A stretch of DNA of 64,000 bases. Origin: an uncultured Paracoccus sp. GTDB taxonomy: Bacteria; Pseudomonadota; Alphaproteobacteria; Rhodobacterales; Rhodobacteraceae. Position 1 is the stretch's first letter, and each line of letters starts with the position of its first letter. Positions 37,413-48,658 of the stretch are shown here, piece by piece. The notes below the pieces were generated by a model. That model worked only from the letters and a program-made list of their open reading frames with translations, did no database searches and had not been told where the DNA came from. The DNA is taken from positions 1-64,000 of the forward strand of contig CAKTBJ010000009.1 of assembly GCA_934533075.1 (NCBI GenBank). The letters are read 5' to 3'. A program made the position numbers and the translations under genes.

Positions 37413-39044
37413 ATGGCCGTGGCCCGCCGCCGGGTGCTGTATATTCCCGGCTACGACCCCATCCCCCCGCGCCGCTATCGCGAGCTTTATCGCCGCGAAG
37501 GGGCCGAGCAGGCGCGGATCGCCGGCTATGCGCTGACCCTCGGCGCGCGCAGGGACCGGGGCGGCTTCGGCTGGGGCGTGACGGGGGTTTTCCCCGACGC
37601 CACCCCGGACACCACCGAAGGGGAGACGGCGGGGCGCTCCCGGCACGGGGGCACCGAATCCTCGAAGACCGCCGCGGGTGGGGACGGCGAGGCGAGGACC
37701 CGAGGGGAGGCCGGGGCTTGCGGCTGCTCTTGTCGGCCGGCGCCGGACGGCGCGCCGGGCACCGGGCGGAACGTGGATGCCGCGCCGGCCCGTGCCTGCC
37801 AAGGGATGCCGGCGGAGGGTGGCCCATCGGCCGCCTCGACGATGGATGCCGGCCACGGCGAGAATCCCGGCGCCACGGCCGGCATTGCGCAGGACAGGAA
37901 CGGCACGAGCCCGGCCCCGACGGATAGCCATGCGCCTGCCGTGGCCACGGACAGGGAGAGGCGCCAGGCCGCCGGGCAGAGGATGGCGGCCGCGACACCG
38001 CGACAGGCCGGGACCGATGCGCCGCCGGCCAGCGCCGCCCCGGCCCGAAGGGTCGAAACCGAAATCGAGGTGCTGGTCTGGTCCGATGTCGTCGCGGCCA
38101 GCATGGGGCGGTCGATCCTGGCGACCTATGGGCAACTGCTCCGCACCGCCTGGATCTATGTCGCCTCGGGCGCGCTGGCGGCGATGATGCGGCTGCGGCG
38201 GGGGCCGGTGCTGGCGGCGCTCTATCCCGTGGCCGTGCTGCTGGTGCAGGCGCTGCTGGCGGCCGTCGCCGCCACGGCGGCGGGATGGGCCACGACACGC
38301 CTTGCGCCGTGGTGGGTGGCCCTGGCGCCGGCGGCGGTGGCCTTCGTGGCTGTCCTGATCGGCTGCAAGCGCCTCGACGGGCGGCTGTTCGCGCATTACC
38401 TCATGCACGACTACGCCTTCACCGCCCGGCTGCGCGGCGCCTATCCGCCGGAGCTGGAGGCCCGCATCACCCGCTTTGCCGACCGCCTGGCCGAAACCCT
38501 CGCGGACGACTGGGACGAGGTGCTGGTCGTCGGCCATTCCTCGGGTGCCTATCTGGCGGTGTCGGTGCTGGCGGAGCTGACCCGCCGCGAGTCGCCGGAC
38601 CCGAGGCTGGCACTGCTGACGCTGGGCCATGTGGTGCCGATGGCGGCGTTCCTGCCGCAGGCGCGAAGGCTGCGCGGCGATCTGGCCGCGGTCTCGGCCA
38701 GCCCGATCCCCTGGGTGGACGTGACCGCGCCGGGGGATGCGTGCAGTTTCGGCCTGTGCGATCCCGTCGCCACAAGCGGGGTCGAGCCGGAGACCCGCAA
38801 CGGCCCGCTGGTCCTGTCGGCGGCGTTTTCGCAGACGCTTTCCCCGCAGCGGCTGCGCGCCCTCCGCCACCGCTGGTTCCGCCTGCATTTCCAGTATCTT
38901 TGCGCCTTCGACCATCCCGAAAGCTATGACTATTTCGCCATCACCGCCGGGCCGCTGACGCTGGCGGAACGCTTTGCCGGACGCCGCCACTCGCCGGGGC
39001 GGATCACCCGCGCCGTGTCTCCCTATCGGGACCGGGCGGCATGA
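37413..39044 (+). CDS. alpha/beta hydrolase-like membrane protein with a long disordered insert
   Basis: A 543-residue protein. Residues 1-57 (MAVARRRVLYIPGYDPIPPR...) look like the first strand of an alpha/beta hydrolase with an oxyanion-type PGYDP loop. Residues 58-212 are low-complexity (Gly, Ala, Pro, Thr, Ser, charged) and probably disordered. The conserved fold resumes at VETEIEVLVWSDVV, followed by two membrane segments (about 265-290 and 299-317), and the nucleophile elbow GHSSG at 374-378. The substrate is unknown. ATG 37413 has AGAGGGG nine bases upstream. Its stop overlaps the start of the cytochrome P450 (ATGA), so the two are probably made together. Confidence 0.75.
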   Translation: MAVARRRVLYIPGYDPIPPRRYRELYRREGAEQARIAGYALTLGARRDRGGFGWGVTGVFPDATPDTTEGETAGRSRHGGTESSKTAAGGDGEARTRGEAGACGCSCRPAPDGAPGTGRNVDAAPARACQGMPAEGGPSAASTMDAGHGENPGATAGIAQDRNGTSPAPTDSHAPAVATDRERRQAAGQRMAAATPRQAGTDAPPASAAPARRVETEIEVLVWSDVVAASMGRSILATYGQLLRTAWIYVASGALAAMMRLRRGPVLAALYPVAVLLVQALLAAVAATAAGWATTRLAPWWVALAPAAVAFVAVLIGCKRLDGRLFAHYLMHDYAFTARLRGAYPPELEARITRFADRLAETLADDWDEVLVVGHSSGAYLAVSVLAELTRRESPDPRLALLTLGHVVPMAAFLPQARRLRGDLAAVSASPIPWVDVTAPGDACSFGLCDPVATSGVEPETRNGPLVLSAAFSQTLSPQRLRALRHRWFRLHFQYLCAFDHPESYDYFAITAGPLTLAERFAGRRHSPGRITRAVSPYRDRAA

Positions 39045-40387
39045 TCCCGCCCCGCCCGGCCAGCAGCGAACGGCGCGGCGGCCTGCTGCGGCTGGCCCGC
39101 GCCTTCCGCCACGACCTGCTGTCGGCGCTGCCCGAACGCTTCTACCGCGCCTGGATGGCCGAGTTCCGGGCACCCTTCCTGCACAGCTTCGTCTGCAACG
39201 ACCCCGATCTGGTGGCGCTGGTCCTGCGCGGCGATCCGGCGGAATTCCCGAAATCCAGCCGCCTGCGCGAAGGGCTGGCGCCGCTGCTGGGGCATTCGAT
39301 CTTCGTCACCAATGGCGAGGAATGGGCGCGCCAGCGCCGCATCATCGACCCCGCCTTCGAGGGCGGGCGCCTGCGCGAGACCTTCCCCGCGATCCGCGAC
39401 GCGGCGCTGGCGCTGGAAACCCGGCTGACCGCCCTGACCGGCACGGAAATCGACATCGAGCCGGAGGCCAGCCACGCCGCGTCCGACGCGATCTTCCGCA
39501 CCTTGTTCTCGCTGCCGATCGAGCATGAGATCGCCGCCCGCGTCTTTGCCGCCTTCCGCGCCCATCAGGATGCGCAGCCGATCGTGAACCTCGCCGGCCT
39601 GATCCCCCTGCCCCGCTGGCTGCCGCGCCCGCATTCGCGCCGCACCCGCCGCACGGCCGCGACCATCCGCGGCCTGATCCGGCAGCTGGTGGAGGCGCGG
39701 CTGGCGGCCATCGCCGCGGGCGAGGCGCCCGACGATCTGGCCAGCAAGATCATGACCACGCCCGACCCGCAGACGGGGCGAGGCTTCGACCGCGACGAGA
39801 TGGTCGATCAGGTGGCGATCTTCTTCCTCGCCGGACATGAGACCTCGGCGGCGGCGTTGTCGTGGTCGCTGTGGCTGCTGGCCAATGCGCCGGACTGGCA
39901 GGCCCGCGTGGCCGAAGAAGCCGCCACCCTGCCCGCGGTCCCGGATTTCGCCGACCTGTCGCGCCTGCCCGTCACGCGGGCGGTGTTCCGCGAGGCCATG
40001 CGGCTTTATCCCCCGGTGCCCATGCTGGTGCGCGAGGCGGCGCAGCCACAGACCTTCCGCCAGCGCAAGGTGCCCAGGGGCGCGCAGCTGGTCCTGTCGC
40101 CCTGGCACCTGCACCGCCACGAACGGCTGTGGGAGGCCCCGCACGAGTTCGACCCCGGCCGCTGGGAGACCGAGAACGGCCGCGCCATGATGCGCCGCGC
40201 CTATATCCCGTTCAGCGCCGGTCCCCGCGTCTGCCCCGGCGCCGGTTTCGCCATGATCGAAGGGGTGCTGATGATCGCGCTGGCGCTGCGGGCGGCGCGG
40301 CTGGAGACCGCCGGAACCCCGGTGCCGGTGGCCCGCCTGACGGTGCGCGGCCGCGACGGCATCCGGCTGCGGCTGATCCCGCGTTGA
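39041..40387 (+). CDS. cytochrome P450
   Basis: A 448-residue P450 monooxygenase. The I-helix oxygen-activation motif FFLAGHETSA (about 265-274), the K-helix ExxR in FREAMRLYPPV, the WxxR-type PHEFDPGRW and the heme loop FSAGPRVCPGAGFA with the axial cysteine (about 395) are all intact, so it should be active given a redox partner, which is not seen nearby. Substrate cannot be read. It is coupled to the preceding hydrolase-like gene by an ATGA overlap. Two REP-like arms follow it at 40398-40417. Confidence 0.93.
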   Translation: MIPPRPASSERRGGLLRLARAFRHDLLSALPERFYRAWMAEFRAPFLHSFVCNDPDLVALVLRGDPAEFPKSSRLREGLAPLLGHSIFVTNGEEWARQRRIIDPAFEGGRLRETFPAIRDAALALETRLTALTGTEIDIEPEASHAASDAIFRTLFSLPIEHEIAARVFAAFRAHQDAQPIVNLAGLIPLPRWLPRPHSRRTRRTAATIRGLIRQLVEARLAAIAAGEAPDDLASKIMTTPDPQTGRGFDRDEMVDQVAIFFLAGHETSAAALSWSLWLLANAPDWQARVAEEAATLPAVPDFADLSRLPVTRAVFREAMRLYPPVPMLVREAAQPQTFRQRKVPRGAQLVLSPWHLHRHERLWEAPHEFDPGRWETENGRAMMRRAYIPFSAGPRVCPGAGFAMIEGVLMIALALRAARLETAGTPVPVARLTVRGRDGIRLRLIPR

Positions 40388-40397
40388 GGCGGGGTTC

Positions 40398-40417
40398 GGT
40401 GCGCGCGGGCACGCACC
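40398..40417. repeat. REP-like palindrome after the P450 gene
   Basis: GGTGCG (40398-40403) and CGCACC (40412-40417) flank CGCGGGCA. The element and its left flank (AGGCGGGGTTC) resemble the palindromes at 63514-63629 (AGGCGGGGC before GGTGCGTGT). Confidence 0.55.
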
Positions 40418-40550
40418 CTGCGGGCGCGGCCGCCGCCCCTTTTCACGCCGCCAGCGCGGAGAAACGCCAGCCCGGCCGCCGCCCTGCCTCAGGATGCGCG
40501 CTTGCACGCACCGGCCCGAAATGGTCCCCCGCACCCGCTTGCCATCGTCG

Positions 40551-40576
40551 CGCAATTGCGGTATGCCATTGCATAC
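40551..40576. promoter_or_regulatory. two adjacent palindromes upstream of acnA, candidate operator
   Basis: CGCAATTGCG (40551-40560) is a perfect 10-bp palindrome and is followed at once by GTATGC-CATT-GCATAC (40561-40576), a perfect inverted repeat. They end 44 bp before the acnA -10 element. The second resembles sites of GntR-family regulators; the regulator is unknown. Confidence 0.5.
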
Positions 40577-40597
40577 AGATCGGACCGCCTCGTTTGC

Positions 40598-40626
40598 CTG
40601 TGCAAGCCGGGGCGTTCCGCTATAAT
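40598..40626 (+). promoter_or_regulatory. acnA promoter (TATAAT -10)
   Basis: A consensus TATAAT at 40621-40626 stands out in this GC-rich DNA, 81 bp before the acnA ATG. The -35 is weak: CTGTGC at 40598-40603 has 17-base spacing, TTGCCT at 40594 has 21. A weak -35 would fit control by an activator. Confidence 0.55.
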
Positions 40627-40706
40627 GCCGTCATCCGCCGCAAGGCGGCCCAGCCCGCCGCCCGAAGTTTCGGACATCAGCCAGCCAAGGACAGGAAGGC
40701 CCAGCC

Positions 40707-43478
<2,772 letters not shown>

Positions 43479-43496
43479 GCGGCGGGTGAGACGCGG

Positions 43497-43525
43497 AAAG
43501 GCCCCGGCATTGCCGGGGCCTTTTT
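43497..43525 (+). terminator. rho-independent terminator of acnA
   Basis: AAAGGCCCCGGC (43497-43508) pairs perfectly with GCCGGGGCCTTT (43512-43523) around ATT, running into TTTTT. It begins 19 bases after the acnA stop and is the clearest intrinsic terminator in the window. Confidence 0.95.
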
Positions 43526-43730
43526 CGTTGGCGGCGGGCGGTGATTCGCGCCGGCCTCCGCGCCGGTCGCGGCGGGACCAGCGCCGGCGCCATCGCCAAT
43601 TGCGGCGGCGATGCCGGCCTCATCCGGCGATTGCAAAATGACGCCGCGGGCGGGGGCGGGCAGCGATTGTATTTGATGGGACCGCAGGCCGGCACTACGC
43701 AGAAGGGACTGTCACGCTGGAGGGCAGGAG

Positions 43731-44291
43731 ATGCCGAAATCCACAATACGCGCCGTCCTTGTTGGCCTGGCCATGCTGGCCGCGCCGGTCGCTCAGGCGG
43801 CCCCGCTCGACGGGCTTACGCTGTCGGCGGACTATCGGTTCCCCGACCTCGGCACCGTCTATCCCGCGGCCACGGCGACCGGGCCGTTCGTGGTCGGCAC
43901 CGGGCCGGCCCCCGTCATCGAGGTCGAGGGCGTGACCACGATCTCGCTGGACTTCCTCGGCAATTCGCTGACCGTGCTGCTCAACACCGTGCTGGCCTCG
44001 CCCACCTGGAACGATACCGCCTTCAACGGGCTGCGCATCGCGCTGGGATCACCGGGCAGCTTCACGGGCTTCGGCGCGACCGGCGCGACCGCAGGGGCGG
44101 TGACCACCTCGTTCACGCCGGACGCGCTGCTGATCGACTGGGGCGGTCTCAGCTATGCCGATGGCACGAGCCTGACCTTCGACATCGCCTATGCCGCGCC
44201 GGCCGCAGTGCCGCTGCCGGCGGGGCTGCCGCTGCTGGCGCTGGCCCTTGGCGGGCTGGCCGTTCTGGGCCGCAGGCGCCGCGCCGCCTGA
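43731..44291 (+). CDS. VPLPA-CTERM sorting domain protein
   Basis: A 186-residue secreted protein: signal peptide MPKSTIRAVLVGLAMLAAPVAQA, a beta-rich middle of about 130 residues without recognised domain, and the tail AAVPLPAGLPLLALALGGLAVLGRRRRAA (sorting motif, membrane helix, arginine cluster). Such tails are processed by an exosortase, linked to extracellular polysaccharide; none is encoded in this window. GGAGGGCAGGAG precedes the ATG. It converges with ccmG, the stops being 7 bp apart. Confidence 0.85.
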   Translation: MPKSTIRAVLVGLAMLAAPVAQAAPLDGLTLSADYRFPDLGTVYPAATATGPFVVGTGPAPVIEVEGVTTISLDFLGNSLTVLLNTVLASPTWNDTAFNGLRIALGSPGSFTGFGATGATAGAVTTSFTPDALLIDWGGLSYADGTSLTFDIAYAAPAAVPLPAGLPLLALALGGLAVLGRRRRAA

Positions 44292-44298
44292 CGGCGCC

Positions 44299-44826
44299 TT
44301 ATTCGACCCCGTCCAGCAGGGGCCGGAACTGCTCGGCGATCACCCGCTGCGTGACCGGGCCGGCGAAGCGCATCAGGATCTTGCCCTCGCCATCGACCAC
44401 GAAGGTCTCGGGCACGCCATAGACGCCCCATTCCAGCGCGTTGCGGCCGCTCTCGTCGGCGCCGGTGGCGCGGTAGGGGTTGCCCAGCTCGGCCAGAAAG
44501 CCCATCGCCGCCGATGCCCGGTCCTTGTAGTTCACGCCATAGACCGGGATGCCCTCGGCCGCCAGTCCGGTCAGGTTCGGATGCTCGACCCGGCAGGGCG
44601 CGCACCAGCTTGCCCAGAAATTCACCAGCTTGACCTCGCCATCGGCCAGCATCCCCTCCGGGATCGGCGGCAGGTCGGCCAGCGGCGTCAGCGCCAGTGC
44701 CGGCGCTTCGCGGCCCAGATAGGCCGAGGGCAGTTGCTTGTCGCCGCCCAGCCCGAAATAGAACGCCGCCGCCAGCGCGGCGAAGATGGCCGGGGGCAGC
44801 GCCAGCAGCGGGGAAATCCTAGCCAT
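44299..44826 (-). CDS. ccmG: thiol:disulfide interchange protein CcmG/DsbE
   Basis: A 175-residue membrane-anchored thioredoxin that keeps the apocytochrome c heme-binding cysteines reduced. One N-terminal helix (about 5-23) is followed by the periplasmic domain with NFWASWCAPCRVEHP (active-site WCAPC at about 81-85) and the cis-proline loop GVYGVPETFVVDG. ATG 44826 overlaps the end of ccmD by eight bases. It is the last gene of the ccm run. Confidence 0.95.
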   Translation of the reverse strand: MARISPLLALPPAIFAALAAAFYFGLGGDKQLPSAYLGREAPALALTPLADLPPIPEGMLADGEVKLVNFWASWCAPCRVEHPNLTGLAAEGIPVYGVNYKDRASAAMGFLAELGNPYRATGADESGRNALEWGVYGVPETFVVDGEGKILMRFAGPVTQRVIAEQFRPLLDGVE

Positions 44827-44983
44827 TGCGGTCGCCCTCCTCGGTCTCCAGCGCGCGGCGGGCACGGCGCGCGGCTACCAGCGAGGCCGCGATCAGCGCC
44901 CCGATACCGGCCAGCCCGATGCCATAGGAGGCCAGCACCACGAAGGCATGTTTGCCGAGGATCAGCGTCTCGGGCAGGGTCAT
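44819..44983 (-). CDS. ccmD: heme exporter protein CcmD
   Basis: A 54-residue bitopic protein, MTLPETLILGKHAFVVLASYG..., with one membrane helix and a basic C-terminal tail ARRARRALETEEGDRNG. CcmD stabilises the CcmABC complex that releases heme-loaded CcmE. Its ATG overlaps the ccmC stop (ATGA) and its end overlaps ccmG. Identity in this family is low; position, size and topology support the call. Confidence 0.9.
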   Translation of the reverse strand: MTLPETLILGKHAFVVLASYGIGLAGIGALIAASLVAARRARRALETEEGDRNG

Positions 44984-45729
44984 GGCCGCACCTCCGCCAT
45001 TTCGCGCGCCACCTGACGCGCGCGCAGGGCCGCCAGCCGGCGGCGGCGGATCTCGGTCCGGGTGCGCAGCAGCACCAGCGCCACGAACAGCAGCCCGAAG
45101 CCCAGCATGCACAGGTAGAGCGGCGCCTTGTAATCCCAGGCCATGCGCGTGCCGGAGGCCACCGACAGCGAGGCGTTCTGATGGATGCCCTGCGACCAGA
45201 ACAGCAGCGCATAGCGCGACAGAACTGCGAAGACCGAGCCGACGATGACCATCATCGCCGTCAGGTCGGCGGCGGTATCGGCATCCTCGACCACGTTCCA
45301 CAGCGCGATATAGCCGATATAGAACAGCATCAGCACCAGAAAGCTGGTCAGCTTGGGGTCCCATTCCCACCAGGTGCCCCAGGTGACTTGCCCCCACAGC
45401 GCCCCCGTCACCAGCGCCACCGCGCACAGCACCGCGCCCACCGGGGCGGCGGCGCGGGCGGCCAGCGCGCTGACATGGTGGCGGCGGACCAGCCAGATCA
45501 GCGAGGCCACCAGCATCATCGCCCAGGCATTGATGGCCATCATCGCCGCCGGCACGTGCAGGAACATGATCTTGACCGAGGCGCCTTGCCTTGCCTCGGG
45601 CGGGGTGAAGGCAAAGCCCCAGACCAGCCCGACCGCGCAGCACAGCGCGGCCAGCACCGCGACAGGCGGCAGCACCCGCCCCGAGGCGTGCATGAACTTG
45701 ACCGGATTGGCGTATTCCCAAAGCGACAT
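44980..45729 (-). CDS. ccmC: heme exporter protein CcmC
   Basis: A 249-residue six-helix protein with the tryptophan-rich periplasmic heme-binding motif WGTWWEWDPKLTS (about 116-128) and flanking conserved histidines (FLHVPAA and WSQGIHQNAS). It loads heme on CcmE for cytochrome c maturation. A 41-bp gap separates it from ccmB. Confidence 0.96.
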   Translation of the reverse strand: MSLWEYANPVKFMHASGRVLPPVAVLAALCCAVGLVWGFAFTPPEARQGASVKIMFLHVPAAMMAINAWAMMLVASLIWLVRRHHVSALAARAAAPVGAVLCAVALVTGALWGQVTWGTWWEWDPKLTSFLVLMLFYIGYIALWNVVEDADTAADLTAMMVIVGSVFAVLSRYALLFWSQGIHQNASLSVASGTRMAWDYKAPLYLCMLGFGLLFVALVLLRTRTEIRRRRLAALRARQVAREMAEVRP

Positions 45730-45770
45730 GGCATTCCTCTAGCCCCCTGCCGGAGGCGCCTCAAGCCCGC

Positions 45771-46427
45771 TCAGCGCATGTTGACCCGCAGGGCGGCGGC
45801 TGCGGCGAAAGGTGTCAGGGCAAGGCAGCCCAGGGTGATCGCCGCCAGGAAGGCCAGCGGCGTGGCGGCCGAAAGGCCGGCGGCGCCGCGCCGCACCGCC
45901 TCGGCCCCGAACAGCAGCGTCGGGATGTAAAGCGGCAGCACCAGCAGCGAGAGCAGCAGCCCTCCCCGCCTCAGTCCGACGGTCAGCGCGGCGCCGAAAG
46001 CCCCCAGCAGCGACAGCGCCGGCGTGCCGAGGCCCAGCGTCAGCATCAGCCAGGGCAGCGCCGCGCCGGGCAGGTGCAGCAGCGCCCCGAACAGCGGCGC
46101 CGCCAGCGTCAGCGGCAGGCCGGTGGTCAGCCAATGCACGGCGGCCTTGGCCAGCACCACGCCCTCCAGCGGGATCGGGCTGGTGGCCAGCAGGTCCAGC
46201 GAGCCGTCCTCGCTGTCCAGCGCATAGAGCCGGTCCAGCGACAGCAGCGAGGCCAGCAGCGCCCCCACCCACAGGATGCCGGGCGCGATAGGCGCCAGCG
46301 CCCGCGCATCCGGCCCGACGCCGAACGGGACCAGCGTGCACAGGATCAGGTAGAAGGCGAGGCCGAGGCCAAAGCCCCCGCCCGCCCGCAGCGCCAGCCG
46401 CAGGTCGCGCAGCAGCAGGGCGCTCAC
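45771..46427 (-). CDS. ccmB: heme exporter protein CcmB (ABC permease)
   Basis: A 218-residue six-helix permease. SALLLRDLRLALR at the N terminus, LSLDRLYALDSEDGSLDLLA (the cytoplasmic loop that meets the ATPase) and LPLYIPTLLFGAEAV are characteristic. The start is placed at GTG 46427 because GGAGG lies seven bases upstream; GTG 46433 would be too close. Unlike the rest of the operon it is not adjacent to its upstream neighbour: 244 bp without a gene separate it from ccmA. Confidence 0.94.
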   Translation of the reverse strand: MSALLLRDLRLALRAGGGFGLGLAFYLILCTLVPFGVGPDARALAPIAPGILWVGALLASLLSLDRLYALDSEDGSLDLLATSPIPLEGVVLAKAAVHWLTTGLPLTLAAPLFGALLHLPGAALPWLMLTLGLGTPALSLLGAFGAALTVGLRRGGLLLSLLVLPLYIPTLLFGAEAVRRGAAGLSAATPLAFLAAITLGCLALTPFAAAAALRVNMR

Positions 46428-46671
46428 CGGCACGCCTCCCGCGCGCGGGTGGTTTGAAAAGCGATGGCCAAAGCGACGACCTCACGCTGCCCGGTTGCAT
46501 CGGCAAGCGATGTTGATGCAGGCCTTGCCGGCGAACACGACCCGCCCCCGCTCCGTCGGGCATGGCCTTGCGCATGCGGGCGGGTGCCGCCTTGACCATC
46601 ACCCATCAGGGCGACGGCCCCGGCCCGGCCCTCGCGGACTGTGGCCTCACCCCGCCATGCGCGGCGCGGCC

Positions 46672-47316
46672 TCATCCGAACGCCTCGTCGAAGCTGGCGC
46701 GGCGGCCCGGTTGCGGGCGGGTGCCGGGGCGGGCGCGGAACGGCGTGAGGTCGAGGCTGCGGGCGCCCGGCAGGCCGAGGTCGACATGGGTAGCGATCAG
46801 CGCAGCCCCCCCTTCGGCCAGATGCGCCCGCAACAGCGCGGCGAAGGCGGCCACCGAATCGGCGTCCAGCGAAACCGTGGGTTCGTCCAGCAGCCACAGC
46901 GGCCGCCGCGTCACCAGCAGGCGCGCAAGGCCCAGACGGCGCTTCTGCCCCGCCGACATCTCATGCGCCATGCGTTCGGCCAGGCCGGACAGGCCCAGCG
47001 CCGCCAGCGCCGCCGCCACCGCGCCGGCGGGGTCGGGATGGTCGAAGACCCGCGCCCAGAAGGCGAGGTTCTCGCGCGCGGTCAGGGTGGATTTCAGCCC
47101 GTCGGCATGGGCGGCATAGGCGACCAGATCGGACGCCATCGCCACCTGCCCGGCCAGCGGCGGCGCCAGCCCGGCCACCACCCGCAGCAGCGAGGTCTTG
47201 CCGATGCCGTTCGGGCCGCGCAGCAGCACCGCCTCGCCGGGGGGCAGGTCCAGCGAGACCCCCTCCAGCACCGGCCGGCCGCCGCGCGCCACCGCGAGGC
47301 CCGACAGCCGCAGCAT
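46672..47316 (-). CDS. ccmA: heme exporter ATP-binding protein CcmA
   Basis: A 214-residue ABC ATPase partner of CcmB/CcmC. Walker A is [13 protein letters not shown] (about 33-45), the signature is [15 protein letters not shown] and Walker B is [13 protein letters not shown]. The LSAGQ-type motif with QKRR is usual for CcmA. Its ATG overlaps the stop of the Mth938-like gene (TGATG). Confidence 0.96.
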   Translation of the reverse strand: MLRLSGLAVARGGRPVLEGVSLDLPPGEAVLLRGPNGIGKTSLLRVVAGLAPPLAGQVAMASDLVAYAAHADGLKSTLTARENLAFWARVFDHPDPAGAVAAALAALGLSGLAERMAHEMSAGQKRRLGLARLLVTRRPLWLLDEPTVSLDADSVAAFAALLRAHLAEGGAALIATHVDLGLPGARSLDLTPFRARPGTRPQPGRRASFDEAFG

Positions 47317-47669
47317 CAGACCGGGATCAGGGCGGCGGCGACGCGCCGGCCCTCGGACAGAAGCACGTTGTAGCTGCGCGCCGCCGCCGGGCTGGCCATC
47401 GCCTCGACCCGCAGCCCGAGCGATTCGGCGGCATCCAGCAACGCCTCGGGCGGGCGGGCGATCTCGGCCCCCATGCCCAGCAGCAGCAGGTCGGCGCGGC
47501 CGGCCAAGATGGCCAGCGCCCCGCTGTCGTCGAGGCCGCCCCAAGGGGCCGCGCCGCCCTCATGCACCAGCAGCGGCCCGCGCCAGACCGTGCCGCCCAG
47601 CCGGAAAAAGCCGGGGCCGTAGCCGTCGATCGGCACGGCCCCGGCAAAATCGGTGGGCGCCATCGCCAT
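47316..47669 (-). CDS. Mth938-like domain protein (DUF498)
   Basis: A 117-residue protein with the family features [29 protein letters not shown] and [25 protein letters not shown]. Homologues (NDUFAF3 in mitochondria) act in assembly of respiratory complex I, but the bacterial role is not established. It lies between secF and ccmA with overlapping start and stop codons on both sides; ATG 47663 is an alternative start. Confidence 0.9.
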   Translation of the reverse strand: MAMAPTDFAGAVPIDGYGPGFFRLGGTVWRGPLLVHEGGAAPWGGLDDSGALAILAGRADLLLLGMGAEIARPPEALLDAAESLGLRVEAMASPAAARSYNVLLSEGRRVAAALIPV

Positions 47670-48646
47670 CAGGGCAGGTCCGCATAGGGACCGGGCACCT
47701 TCTTCTTCCTGGCCTCATCGCCCCAGTCGCGGCGCACGCCCAGCCACAGCACCACGTTCTTGGCCAGATAGACCGTCGAATAGGTGCCGACGATCACGCC
47801 CCACAGCATCGCGAAGACGAAGCCGCGGATCACGTCGCCGCCCAGCCACAGCAGCGCCCCCAGCGCAAGGATGGTGGTCATCCCGGTCATCACCGTGCGC
47901 GACAGGGTTTCGTTGACCGTCAGGTTCATGATGTCGCGCAGGGCCATCGTCTTGTATTTGATCAGGTTCTCTCGCAATCGGTCGAACACGACCACGGTGT
48001 CGTTGACCGAATAGCCCAGGATGGTCAGCAGCGCGGCGATGGTGCTGAGGTCGAAGCGGATCTGGAACAGCGCGAAGATGCCCACCGTCAGCAGCACGTC
48101 ATGGATCAGCGCAATGACGGCCCCCAGCCCGAACTGCCACTCGAACCGGAGCCAGATATACAGCAGGATGCCGAGGGTCGCCGCGCCGACCGCCTTGAAG
48201 GCGGTCATGATCAGCTCGCCCGAGACCTTGGGGCCGACCGATTCCACCGCCGCGAAGCGCACATCGGGATCGACGGTGCGCAGCGCGGCCTCGATGATGT
48301 TCAGGTCCTCGGGCGTGATCGAGGCGTCATCGCCCTCGGCCGCCAGCCGGACCAGCGCCACGTGGCGGTCGGCGCCGAAGGTGGGGTCGAAGACCTCGGT
48401 GATCGACACGTCGCCATAGCCCAGCCCCGACAGCGCGCCGCGATAATCGGCGACCTCGAAGCTGTTCGGGCTTTCGGTGCGGATCGAGGTGCCGCCCTTG
48501 AAGTCGATGCCGAAATTCAGCCCCATGACCAGCGTCACCACCACCGAGGCCACCATCAGGAAGATGGAGATGCCGGCGGTCAGCCACTGGATGCTGAAGA
48601 AGTCGATATTGGTCTCGTCGGGAACAAGTTTCAGACGGAATGCCAT
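47669..48646 (-). CDS. secF: protein translocase subunit SecF
   Basis: A 325-residue six-helix RND-type membrane protein. NFGIDFKGGTSIRTES is the conserved periplasmic-proximal motif, and GYSVNDTVVVFDRLREN and NETLSRTVMTGMTTILAL lie in the C-terminal membrane domain. With SecD and YajC it uses proton motive force to help Sec-dependent export. It starts 12 bp after secD. Confidence 0.97.
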   Translation of the reverse strand: MAFRLKLVPDETNIDFFSIQWLTAGISIFLMVASVVVTLVMGLNFGIDFKGGTSIRTESPNSFEVADYRGALSGLGYGDVSITEVFDPTFGADRHVALVRLAAEGDDASITPEDLNIIEAALRTVDPDVRFAAVESVGPKVSGELIMTAFKAVGAATLGILLYIWLRFEWQFGLGAVIALIHDVLLTVGIFALFQIRFDLSTIAALLTILGYSVNDTVVVFDRLRENLIKYKTMALRDIMNLTVNETLSRTVMTGMTTILALGALLWLGGDVIRGFVFAMLWGVIVGTYSTVYLAKNVVLWLGVRRDWGDEARKKKVPGPYADLP

Positions 48647-48658
48647 GACGTTTTCCCC

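Larger units (their letters stand above)
40388..40706. other. intergenic region holding the acnA promoter
   Basis: No gene is seen. In order: a REP-like palindrome (40398-40417), about 130 bp without features, two adjacent palindromes (40551-40576), a perfect TATAAT (40621-40626) and a good ribosome binding site (AGGAAGG) before acnA. Confidence 0.6.

Noticed and set aside
46434-46671. Possible small gene between ccmA and ccmB
   Set aside because: No frame with a start, ribosome binding site and protein-like sequence was found; left as a plain gap.
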